A program made the position numbers and the translations under genes. Shown piece after piece: positions 44,494-52,574 of a stretch of 64,000 bases of DNA (the stretch's first letter is position 1; each line of letters opens with the position of its first letter). The DNA is from Luminiphilus sp051201685. Its GTDB lineage: Bacteria; Pseudomonadota; Gammaproteobacteria; Pseudomonadales; Halieaceae. The notes beneath the pieces are model-generated. The model had not been told where the DNA came from and searched no databases. It saw nothing but the letters and a program-made list of their open reading frames with translations. The stretch spans positions 1,364,001 through 1,428,000 of the forward strand of contig NZ_CP179213.1 in assembly GCF_051201685.1 (NCBI RefSeq), written 5' to 3'.

Positions 44494-45411
44494 ATGGGGC
44501 AGGAACGTGCTCGGAGTTCAATAGGAGCGGGCCTTGACGTCGTTGCCGATCAATGGACTTTATTGATCTTACGCGAGCTTTTTGCAGGTGTTGAAACTTG
44601 GAAAGGGTTGAGTGAATCTCTCGCGATTTCCCCTGCAACATTAAAGCGGCGACTGACCCAGCTCATTGATGTGGGCTGCCTGGAGCGACAGCAGCAGCCA
44701 GGGAGAAAGTTGGTTCGTTACCTGTTAACACCCCCGGGGCTAGACCTGTTTCCCTTCATGATGGCGGCTAGAGAATGGCAAATGCGTTGGGACGCTCGAC
44801 CAGAAGCCAAGGTGTCGCGGTGGTATCACAGCTGCGGCGAGCCCCTGCGCTGTGCCGCTTACTGCCAAAGTTGCGATGGACGACTTATCAACGCGGAGGT
44901 GGGGTTGGTCGAACAGGATACGGAAATTATTAAATTTTCTAGCAAGGCGCGTCGTTACCGTGGCGTTTCAGCAGAGACCGCAGTTAATAGTCCCGTCAGG
45001 AATCCCGAGCGCCCATTGATCGTTGATGTCTTAGGCGACTCTAGAACAACAGTTGTCATGGCGGCGTTGCTACGAGGCATTTATAAATTTGATGCCATTC
45101 AGCAGTTCACGGGTCTTCCGCCGGCTACGATTTCGAGCCGCTTAAGGCGCATCCAGCTCCTAGGGTTGGGGCATGCTCGGCTGTATCAGGAGAGCCCCGA
45201 TAGAATGCTGTATGAGCCCAGTAAGTCAGGGCGCGATCTTTTGGGTTTGGCGTTGCAGCTCATGCAGTGGGGGAATCGGTGGCTTGTTGGCTCTACCCAT
45301 TTAGCGACTCAGGCGATTCATCAAACTTGTGGCCAGCAGCTCGGCAGCGTTATGCGCTGTCAGCATTGCCACGGCGTAGTTTCTCTTGATCAGGTCGTGC
45401 ATAAGTCCTGA
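44494..45411 (+). CDS. Tandem-duplicated HxlR-type transcriptional regulator
   Basis: A 305-residue regulator made of two HxlR-like winged-helix units. Unit one (residues about 10-100) has VADQWTLLILRELFAG, SPATLKRRLTQLIDVGCLER; unit two (about 175-265) has LGDSRTTVVMAALLRG and PPATISSRLRRIQLLGLGHARL. Each unit is followed by a cysteine cluster of the same geometry: Cys114/124/127 and Cys279/289/292 (CG-x8-CQxCxG pattern), with His112 or His276 nearby, looking like paired zinc or redox sites. Typical HxlR proteins are about 110-150 residues with one unit. Divergent from the carotenoid oxygenase. ATG at 44494; weak RBS. Confidence 0.88.
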   Translation: MGQERARSSIGAGLDVVADQWTLLILRELFAGVETWKGLSESLAISPATLKRRLTQLIDVGCLERQQQPGRKLVRYLLTPPGLDLFPFMMAAREWQMRWDARPEAKVSRWYHSCGEPLRCAAYCQSCDGRLINAEVGLVEQDTEIIKFSSKARRYRGVSAETAVNSPVRNPERPLIVDVLGDSRTTVVMAALLRGIYKFDAIQQFTGLPPATISSRLRRIQLLGLGHARLYQESPDRMLYEPSKSGRDLLGLALQLMQWGNRWLVGSTHLATQAIHQTCGQQLGSVMRCQHCHGVVSLDQVVHKS

Positions 45412-45434
45412 AGGTTTAGTCTCCGCTGTGAGAG

Positions 45435-45456
45435 AGCGATCTTCGCTGTATTTTTT
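45435..45456 (+). terminator. Probable terminator after HxlR-type gene
   Basis: Short stem AGCGA (45435-45439), TCT, TCGCT (45443-45447), then GTA and TTTTTT. An outer repeat, AGGTTTAG (45412-45419) with CTAAACCT (45457-45464), encloses it. The inner stem is only 5 bases, so termination is likely but unproven. Confidence 0.45.
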
Positions 45457-45546
45457 CTAAACCTACTTTACTTTTTTTCAAATTTCACCCTAGAATGAAA
45501 GCGACTACATCAACGATAGTAAAAAAATGATGTTGCTTACCAGTAA

Positions 45547-46890
45547 ATGGCCGCAATGACTGCCTCGCCTGCTTTAGCAGACTCAACGAGAGCGCGTCCC
45601 GCTCTTGCGGCCACTTTATTTATGTTGGCCTATTTAGTGTCGTTCCTAGATCGTCAGATACTTGTATTGATGATCGAGCCCATTCAGCGGGATTTAGGAT
45701 TAACTGATACAGCCTTCAGCTTATTGCATGGCACGGCATTTGCGCTGTTCTACACAATTATCGGCCTTTTCATGGGTCGCATCGTTGACAGCAACAGTCG
45801 GGTCCGGGTTATTAGCATTTCAATTGCTTTGTGGAGCATCGCGACTGCTTTTTGTGGTTTGGCCAAAAATTTTGTCACGTTATTTGTTGCTCGCATGGCG
45901 GTGGGTATTGGTGAGGCAGGGCTCACCCCGGGCGTGTATTCAGCAATGTCAGATTTATTCCGGCCTCGGGAGCGTGCCCGTGCCTTCGGTGTGTATGCGA
46001 TGGGCATTTACTTTGGCACCGGCGGTGCATTTCTCATTGGTGGCAGGCTGGTCGAGTGGTTGGAGGCCATACCGCCCATAGAACTGCCACTACTGGGATC
46101 TTTTTACAGTTGGCAACTGGCTTTCTTTATTGTGGGTTTACCCGGGTTAGCGCTGGCACTTGCCATAGTTTTACTGATACCTGAGCCGGTAAGGGGGGCG
46201 ATGGAAGAACAGAGGGTTCCTGATGAGGGCGCGTCAGGCTCAGGGAATTTTCGGGATTTTGTTAAGCACTACAGAGAGCACTTGCGACCTTACCTAGGAC
46301 ATAACCTTGGTTTCGGACTGCATATGCTCTGCTCGTATGCCCTGATTTCTTGGTTGCCGGTCATATTTTTGCGCGTTCATCAATGGAGCATCGGTGAAAT
46401 AGGGCTGGCGATGGGCTGCTTGCTGGTTTCTTGTGGTCCTGTCGGCGCACTCTTGGGTGGTTTTTGGGCGCGACATTTAACTGTACGGGGCGTTCCGGCG
46501 AGCGATATTCGTCTAGGCGCTTTGGCATGCATGGGACTGTGTGTTTCGGGCCTTTGGGCTGCTTATTCATCGACACCCGAATTTGCCCTTATAGGGGTCG
46601 GTGGCGCTATTTTTTTTATGGCGCTGCCAGGCGGCCTCAATGCTTCGTCGTTGCAAACCATCACCCCCGCAAAGTTTCGAGGGCAGGCGGCGGCCCTGTT
46701 TTTGTTGGTCGGAAACGTTCTGGGTCTGGGCGTTGGCCCATTAGCAGTGGCACTCATCACTGACTATGGGTTCTCAGATAAGCAGAGTGTGGGGCAGTCA
46801 TTGCAGTGGGTGCTTATCGCTGCACTGCCTTTAGCCACTTGGCTTCTTTGGCGAGTACGTTCTCACTTCCAGCTGGAGTCGACAGTATGA
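45547..46890 (+). CDS. MFS transporter (spinster-like)
   Basis: A 447-residue major-facilitator transporter with about twelve membrane segments. It has the motif-A-like loop in GRIVDSNSRVRVISIS and LVSFLDRQILVLMIEPIQRDLGL at helix one, a layout like the spinster/Sphingomonas-type transporters that often sit in aromatic or sterol catabolic clusters. The AMP-ligase start overlaps its stop by 4 bases (ATGA). A substrate transporter for the island is the inference; direction is unknown. Confidence 0.88.
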   Translation: MAAMTASPALADSTRARPALAATLFMLAYLVSFLDRQILVLMIEPIQRDLGLTDTAFSLLHGTAFALFYTIIGLFMGRIVDSNSRVRVISISIALWSIATAFCGLAKNFVTLFVARMAVGIGEAGLTPGVYSAMSDLFRPRERARAFGVYAMGIYFGTGGAFLIGGRLVEWLEAIPPIELPLLGSFYSWQLAFFIVGLPGLALALAIVLLIPEPVRGAMEEQRVPDEGASGSGNFRDFVKHYREHLRPYLGHNLGFGLHMLCSYALISWLPVIFLRVHQWSIGEIGLAMGCLLVSCGPVGALLGGFWARHLTVRGVPASDIRLGALACMGLCVSGLWAAYSSTPEFALIGVGGAIFFMALPGGLNASSLQTITPAKFRGQAAALFLLVGNVLGLGVGPLAVALITDYGFSDKQSVGQSLQWVLIAALPLATWLLWRVRSHFQLESTV

Positions 46891-48596
46891 TGGCCTCGGA
46901 CTCGGTGACAATTGCCCATCACTCGGCGAAAGGTTGGTGGGGTAACGACACGCTGGATGCACATTTTCGACGCAACGTGGCCGCTTATCCAGAGCGCCTA
47001 GCGATCCTTGACCCTCCAAACAGACTGGATATTGCCGGTAGCGCCGCAGTCAATTTGACCTACAGTGAACTCGCCGAACGGGTAGAGGCTCAGGTGCGTC
47101 AACTTTACTACGCAGGAGTACGGCGTAACGACATTGTTGTTTTGCAGTTACCCAATATCCATGAAATTACTGTAATTCTTCTCGCATGTGCGCGCATGGG
47201 TGTGATTTTAAGCCCAGTTGTCATGCAGTTTGACAGGTCTGAGCTGCGCGACATTTTTTCACAATTATCACCAACGGCTTACATTACTTTGTCGCGCTTC
47301 AAAGGCCGTGACATGGCCACAGCAGAATCACTGCAGGACCTGTGTGGTGAATTCAATGTCAAGTTACTGAGCATAGATGGCCCGGCTGATGACCGCTCTA
47401 TTCTAGATGCCTCACAGCAGGATCTCGAAAGTTCACCCACAGCGGCTAACGAAGCGCTGACAATTTGTTGGACTTCTGGTACCGAGGGAAAGGCAAAGGG
47501 AGTGATCCGCAGCCATAATCTTTGGGCTGCTATCGGCCGTATGGTGGCGCACGGCGCCAAGATGCAAGACGGGGACGTCATTTTGAATGCGCGACCCATG
47601 GTTAATATGGCGGCAATTGGGGGCGGTTTCTACTGCTGGTTATTGTCCAGCGGAACTTTAGCGCTGCACCATCCCTTGGATATGCCAATGGTGCTTGATC
47701 AGATTCGAAGACTTCAGGTCACTGTTACCTTTATGCCCCCGGCCTTTATCGTTGCATTGCTAAAAGATCCAGAACTACGAGCACAAGCCGACCTAACTTC
47801 GCTGAGAATCATGGGTTCTGGGTCAGCGGCTTTGCCCGATTGGGTTGTTGAAGAGATGGCAGATAATTTTGGCGTGGAAATTGTAAATTTTTTCGGCTCT
47901 AACGAGGGTGTCTCTTTACAGAGTACGAGGGCCACTGTGCCTGACTCGAGCCTTCGGTCCACCCATTTCGCTCGAGCCGGCAGGGCTGATATCTCTTGGT
48001 CGGACTTTGAGCTTAGCCGCGAACTGGAAACCAAAATCGTGGACTTGGATAGCGGAGAAGAAATCACCGAGCCGGGTAAAAAGGGACAATTATTGATGCG
48101 GGGCAGCACTATTTTTTCCTATTACTTCAACGCACCCGAGCAAACTGCGGCGGCATTCGACAGTGAAGGCTTCTACCGTTCAGGCGATCTTTTTGAGATC
48201 GCAGGTGATAGCAGTCCACCACGCTACTACAAGTATGTCGGCCGTTGTCGGGAGGTCATTATTCGCGGTGGCTTCAATATCGCACCGGCAGAAATTGACA
48301 ACCTGTTATCTGACCATCCGGCGATTCTTGAGGTCGCAGCTTTCGCTGTCCCCGATGAGAGGTTAGGCGAACGCACCGGAGTGGCGGTTGTTATGAAACC
48401 TCAGGAGGTAGTTGGCCTTGACGACCTATTACTACATCTAACTGCAAAGCACATAGCGACTTACAAATTGCCCGAGCGTTTATTAGTGGTTCCTAGCTTG
48501 CCGCGAAATGCCATGCAAAAAGTTGTGAGACAGGAACTAACAGCGATGTTTACCGCTGCCGCAAGCGCCGACGCTCGGGAGGTACTGATCGAATGA
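46887..48596 (+). CDS. AMP-dependent acyl-CoA synthetase/ligase
   Basis: Adenylate-forming enzyme, 569 residues. It activates a carboxylic acid to its CoA thioester through an acyl-AMP. The P-loop-like A3 motif is WTSGTEGKAKGV (195 onward), the A5 region NFFGSNEGVSLQSTRA, the A7/A8 region YRSGDLFEI and GRCREVIIRGGFNIAPAEID, and the likely catalytic lysine in NAMQKVVRQEL. It overlaps the MFS gene by 4 bases (ATGA) and the hydrolase by 4. The substrate acid would be expected to be the product of the cleavage and oxidation steps nearby. Confidence 0.94.
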   Translation: MMASDSVTIAHHSAKGWWGNDTLDAHFRRNVAAYPERLAILDPPNRLDIAGSAAVNLTYSELAERVEAQVRQLYYAGVRRNDIVVLQLPNIHEITVILLACARMGVILSPVVMQFDRSELRDIFSQLSPTAYITLSRFKGRDMATAESLQDLCGEFNVKLLSIDGPADDRSILDASQQDLESSPTAANEALTICWTSGTEGKAKGVIRSHNLWAAIGRMVAHGAKMQDGDVILNARPMVNMAAIGGGFYCWLLSSGTLALHHPLDMPMVLDQIRRLQVTVTFMPPAFIVALLKDPELRAQADLTSLRIMGSGSAALPDWVVEEMADNFGVEIVNFFGSNEGVSLQSTRATVPDSSLRSTHFARAGRADISWSDFELSRELETKIVDLDSGEEITEPGKKGQLLMRGSTIFSYYFNAPEQTAAAFDSEGFYRSGDLFEIAGDSSPPRYYKYVGRCREVIIRGGFNIAPAEIDNLLSDHPAILEVAAFAVPDERLGERTGVAVVMKPQEVVGLDDLLLHLTAKHIATYKLPERLLVVPSLPRNAMQKVVRQELTAMFTAAASADAREVLIE

Positions 48597-49405
48597 CTGC
48601 ATCTAATAACTATGGCCCCTATAGATTGCCAGATTACTGTGTGACCGGGGCTGGCGATAAAAGCGTTTTCCTCTTGCACGGTGCCTTTGGCGCTAAAGAG
48701 TATTGGCTGCAGCAAACCGCTGCTCTGGTTGCATCTGGCTACCGTGTTGTCGCTTGGGATGCGCCGGGTTATGGATTGAGCCCTATGCCCGAAAATTTCA
48801 GTATTGAGTCGGCCGCACGGGCTTGCGTGTCTCTGATGAAAGCGCTGGGAACCAAAACTAACATTCTGCTGGGGCATTCCATGGGGGGCATGATTGCGCA
48901 GCGAACTTTTGACTACTACCCGGAGGGTATTCAAGGTTTGATCCTTTCATCGACCAGTGCAGCCTTTGGTGGCCGCGGGGGTGAATGGCAGAAAAAGTTT
49001 GTGGCGGATCGCGTAGCACCTCTTGATGCCGGCAAAACTATTCCTGAGTACGCGCCGGTTATGTTGAAAAAAATGTTTGGCCCGGGCTCCACAGGTGGAG
49101 CCACTGACTTGGTTGTTCAGGTGATATCTCGCATGCGTGAGGAGACCTTTCGCGCAGCCATTGAAGCTGTAACTAAGTATGAGGGCCGTGATGTTTTGTC
49201 GAAGATGAATATTCCCGTTCTTTGTGTGGCTGGAGAGCATGACTTGAGTGCGGCGCCACCTAAAGTGATGGAAAAAATGGCTGGAAAAATTGCAGCCTCA
49301 GAATTCGTTTGTATGCCGGGTGTCGGCCATTTCGGCTGGGCGGAAGCGCCCGATGTTTACAACGAACACATGCTCCAATTCTTAAATAAAAACTTTAGTG
49401 ATTAA
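48593..49405 (+). CDS. Alpha/beta hydrolase
   Basis: A 270-residue alpha/beta-fold hydrolase without signal peptide. Oxyanion HG in FLLHGAFG, nucleophile Ser96 in GHSMGGM, an acid near EHDLSAAPP and a catalytic histidine in GVGHFGWAEAP. Similar enzymes in catabolic clusters cleave esters, lactones or C-C bonds of ring-cleavage products. The start overlaps the ligase stop by 4 bases. Confidence 0.9.
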   Translation: MTASNNYGPYRLPDYCVTGAGDKSVFLLHGAFGAKEYWLQQTAALVASGYRVVAWDAPGYGLSPMPENFSIESAARACVSLMKALGTKTNILLGHSMGGMIAQRTFDYYPEGIQGLILSSTSAAFGGRGGEWQKKFVADRVAPLDAGKTIPEYAPVMLKKMFGPGSTGGATDLVVQVISRMREETFRAAIEAVTKYEGRDVLSKMNIPVLCVAGEHDLSAAPPKVMEKMAGKIAASEFVCMPGVGHFGWAEAPDVYNEHMLQFLNKNFSD

Positions 49406-49435
49406 TGTTAGACCACAACAGGAAGGGGGTTTCCC

Positions 49436-51625
49436 ATGGGTATTAAGCAAGTAATAAAAAGATCAAATAAGTTTGTTAGAGCGGAAATTATTCTATCGGC
49501 GCTAACTGTTGCGATACCACAGGTAGCTATGTCGCAGGCATCAGCTTTGGAAGAGGTTATTGTGACTGCGGAAAGGCGAGCGCAAGATGCTCAGGATGTG
49601 CCTCTAGCGTTAACCATTATCGACGGTAGTGCGATCTCTCCAGCGGGTATCTCGAGTATTTCAGATGTCGCACTAAAGACACCTAACTTAACCTACACCC
49701 AATTCAATATAGGTGAGCCGCAACTATTTTTGCGGGGGTTGGGTACTACAATTGATTCTGCAGGTGCGGATCCGACCGTGAGCGTTTTCATCGATGACGT
49801 TTACGTTGGGCGATCCGCGGGCGCGACAAGTGATCTCTATGATCTCGAGCGTATAGAGGTGCTCCGTGGCCCACAGGGAACACTCTACGGGCGAAATGTT
49901 ACGGGGGGTGCGATTAGTATAGTGACCAAAAAACCCTCGAGGGAGTATCAGGCTAAGCTTGGGGCCACCGCCGGTAACTATGGGCTGACCATTTTCCGTG
50001 GTCTTATTGATGGGCCTTTGGGCGAAAACATGGCGGGAAATCTGTCTTTTAGTAAGCGTGACCGCAATGGTTATGCTTACAGTAACATCAGCGGGCAGGG
50101 TTTGGATGACGCTGACAACCTCAGCCTGCGGGGCAAGCTACTTTGGGATATATCGGATAACACCGAGGTTTTATTGGGGTTCGACTATTCTACAGACGAT
50201 ACCAATGGTCGCTGTCGTGATTTGACCAAACTGGACAATCCTGCGGACGAGCAAAATGCAGGTGGTGCTTTTACGGGTGTACTCAAGCAGGTCAAGGTAG
50301 ACACGAACAGTGAGGATCCACGAACTTGTGCTCTGACTATAGAGCAATATGCCGAACGTGACGTATTTGGTCTGTCAGCACGTGTTCAGATGGAGCTCGC
50401 TAACGATCTTTCATTGACTTCAATCACTGCTTACCGAGAGCTTGAATACTCATGGCTTCAGGAGCTGGGGGGGATGGACTCGCCTCCTAACCTATTAAGT
50501 GTTGAAGACAATGAGGGTGATGACGCCGATCAGTTCTCCCAAGAGTTTAGGTTGACTCACGACGGTGACCGGTTGTTCTGGGTAGCGGGGGCCTACTACT
50601 TTAAGGAGAATGTGGATCGTTTTGCCAATGTGCCTATCGCTTTCGGCCCCGGCTCTCCCGTTGCGCCAGGGGCTCTTCTCGATCGCTCTTGGCTTCAAAG
50701 TGCTACCAACACCAGTATGGCGTTATTTGGGCAAGTGGTCTGGTCAATGACAGATGCCTTGGATTTGACGTTAGGAGGGCGTCAGACGTGGGACGAGAAA
50801 GAAATGGACAACGCCTACTCCTCGTCACCGGGGAATGAGGTCTATAACTTTAAAGGTCTAGAGAAGAGCTGGAATGAATTCACTCCAAGGGTAACTGTTG
50901 ACTGGAAAGTCTCAGACGACCATATGTTGTTTGCAACATGGTCGAAGGGTTATAAAAGTGGTGTATTCATCTCGCAAAATACGTCGGCTCAATTGGCAGA
51001 GACGCCACTCGAACCCGAGGAAGCCACCAATATGGAGGTTGGTGCGAAGACGCGGTGGCTCGATAACCGATTGCAATTCAATATCACGTATTTTGATCTC
51101 GAAAATGAAAACCAGCAGCTGTTCAGACTTGAAAACTTTACTCTGGTGTCTGAGAACTTTGGGACGGAATCAAGCGGTATAGAGTTGGATTTTATTGCTG
51201 CAGTGGGCGAGAATCTCACAGTTTCTGGCATGTATGCCAGCTTGGATGCAGAAATTGTGGGTGGCCAGTTTACGGGCAATACAGCACCACGCTCTCCCGA
51301 CTACAAATACTCCCTAGCCGCAAACTATAATGCTGTGCTGGGCGATGGTTCAATGCTTGACTTTGAGGCTAGCGCTTCATACTCCGATAATTGGTATATG
51401 GAAGCTACTAATCAGGGAGTATCCTTCATGGATGATTACACGGTGGTCGATGCTAGCGTCCGTTATACATCGAGTGGGGGTAAATGGGACATCACGGTCT
51501 GGGGCAAGAACTTAAGCGATGAGTTAGTGACCTCGCATTCTATTGTCAGCAGTTTTGGAGGTTCGGTGGAATTATTTGCGCCTCCAAGAACCTACGGGTT
51601 AACCGCTAACTATTCTTTTAACTAA
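49436..51625 (+). CDS. TonB-dependent outer-membrane receptor
   Basis: A 729-residue outer-membrane gated channel. N-terminal signal-like segment (about 14-35), then the TonB box LEEVIVTAERRAQDAQDVP, the plug domain with LFLRGLGTTID and ERIEVLRGPQGTLYGRNVTGGAISIVTKKP, and a C-terminal beta-barrel ending in an aromatic residue pattern (LTANYSFN). Receptors of this subgroup import sterol-, polyphenol- or terpenoid-like compounds in sphingomonads and marine gammas. RBS AGGAAGGGGG lies before the ATG. Its place in this island suggests uptake of the substrate. Confidence 0.95.
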   Translation: MGIKQVIKRSNKFVRAEIILSALTVAIPQVAMSQASALEEVIVTAERRAQDAQDVPLALTIIDGSAISPAGISSISDVALKTPNLTYTQFNIGEPQLFLRGLGTTIDSAGADPTVSVFIDDVYVGRSAGATSDLYDLERIEVLRGPQGTLYGRNVTGGAISIVTKKPSREYQAKLGATAGNYGLTIFRGLIDGPLGENMAGNLSFSKRDRNGYAYSNISGQGLDDADNLSLRGKLLWDISDNTEVLLGFDYSTDDTNGRCRDLTKLDNPADEQNAGGAFTGVLKQVKVDTNSEDPRTCALTIEQYAERDVFGLSARVQMELANDLSLTSITAYRELEYSWLQELGGMDSPPNLLSVEDNEGDDADQFSQEFRLTHDGDRLFWVAGAYYFKENVDRFANVPIAFGPGSPVAPGALLDRSWLQSATNTSMALFGQVVWSMTDALDLTLGGRQTWDEKEMDNAYSSSPGNEVYNFKGLEKSWNEFTPRVTVDWKVSDDHMLFATWSKGYKSGVFISQNTSAQLAETPLEPEEATNMEVGAKTRWLDNRLQFNITYFDLENENQQLFRLENFTLVSENFGTESSGIELDFIAAVGENLTVSGMYASLDAEIVGGQFTGNTAPRSPDYKYSLAANYNAVLGDGSMLDFEASASYSDNWYMEATNQGVSFMDDYTVVDASVRYTSSGGKWDITVWGKNLSDELVTSHSIVSSFGGSVELFAPPRTYGLTANYSFN

Positions 51626-51679
51626 GTCTGTTTGGGGGCGAAGGCCCCCTTGAGCGCAAGCCGTATTAGAGAGAACACC

Positions 51680-52450
51680 ATGGAATTCAATCCGACAAGA
51701 CTCGGGCCTCCCCAGGGGGCCTATGTGGCAGTCGTGGGTGGTTGCGGCGGCATGGGACGAGCACTTGTGAAAGAACTGGTCGCAACTCAAGTTCATGTTG
51801 CAGTGCTCGACTTGCCGTCTTCCATAGAGGATAAACCTCCGCTGCCAGAAGCTTTGGTGATACCCATGGACGGTAGTAACGAAGACCAGGTCAAAGCGGC
51901 CTTCGATCAGCTTTCGCAGCAATGGCCTCGGTTAGATGGATTCGTTAATTTAGCGGGGTATTTCAAGGCATTTACTCCGATTAGCGAGTTAGACACCGCA
52001 GATTTTGATGAAATTATTTCGGGAAATCTCCGCAGCCATTTTTTGTGTGCTCGGGCTGCGCTGCCTTTATTATTTCGCTCTGATCAGGGTGCTATGGTTT
52101 GCGTGGCGTCTACCCAAGCGATAGATGTCATACCTAACTACACGCATTACGCCGCGGCCAAAGCGGGGGTAGTGGCTCTGGTGAAAGGACTGGCAAGGGA
52201 GAACGCCCCTCGAGTCCGTGTTAATGCCCTGGCGCCCGGATTGACCGACACTGCTTTTCTCACCGGCGGTACGGGTAGAGATGAAATTTTTGAGAAGGTC
52301 GACAGCGATCGATACGCAAAGCGGGTGCCAATGAGGCGCATGGCTACTGCTGAGGATATGACGGGCCCTTTACTGTTTTTGCTGGGGCCAGCCTCTGGTT
52401 TTATAACGGGGGAAACGCTGCTTATTGATGGGGGGCTTTACGTGCGTTGA
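51680..52450 (+). CDS. Short-chain dehydrogenase/reductase (SDR)
   Basis: A 256-residue NAD(P)-dependent oxidoreductase. Cofactor loop VVGGCGGMGRAL (19-30), NLAGY (90-94), and the full tetrad Asn116, Ser144, Tyr157 and Lys161 (VASTQ, YTHYAAAKAG). The C-terminus has FITGETLLIDGGLYVR. The ATG at 51680 follows GAGAG. It ends the plus-strand run that begins at the MFS gene and converges on the DUF885 peptidase gene. Confidence 0.94.
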   Translation: MEFNPTRLGPPQGAYVAVVGGCGGMGRALVKELVATQVHVAVLDLPSSIEDKPPLPEALVIPMDGSNEDQVKAAFDQLSQQWPRLDGFVNLAGYFKAFTPISELDTADFDEIISGNLRSHFLCARAALPLLFRSDQGAMVCVASTQAIDVIPNYTHYAAAKAGVVALVKGLARENAPRVRVNALAPGLTDTAFLTGGTGRDEIFEKVDSDRYAKRVPMRRMATAEDMTGPLLFLLGPASGFITGETLLIDGGLYVR

Positions 52451-52494
52451 AGCGGCCTCATCAATTCCTATTATAGAGTCTACCAATGAGGCTA

Positions 52495-52520
52495 CTTGAG
52501 CTTTGGCTCAGGTCTTTTTT
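52495..52520 (+). terminator. Terminator between convergent SDR and DUF885 genes
   Basis: Stem CTTGAGC (52495-52501), loop TTTG, GCTCAGG (52506-52512), one G-T pair, then TCTTTTTT. An outer pair GAGGCT (52488-52493) and AGCCTC (52525-52530) extends the structure, so it may act in both directions. Confidence 0.65.
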
Positions 52521-52574
52521 AAGAAGCCTCGAGTGCGTCCACCCAAGGCTCTGGGTTTCTGCATGACCCGGTTG

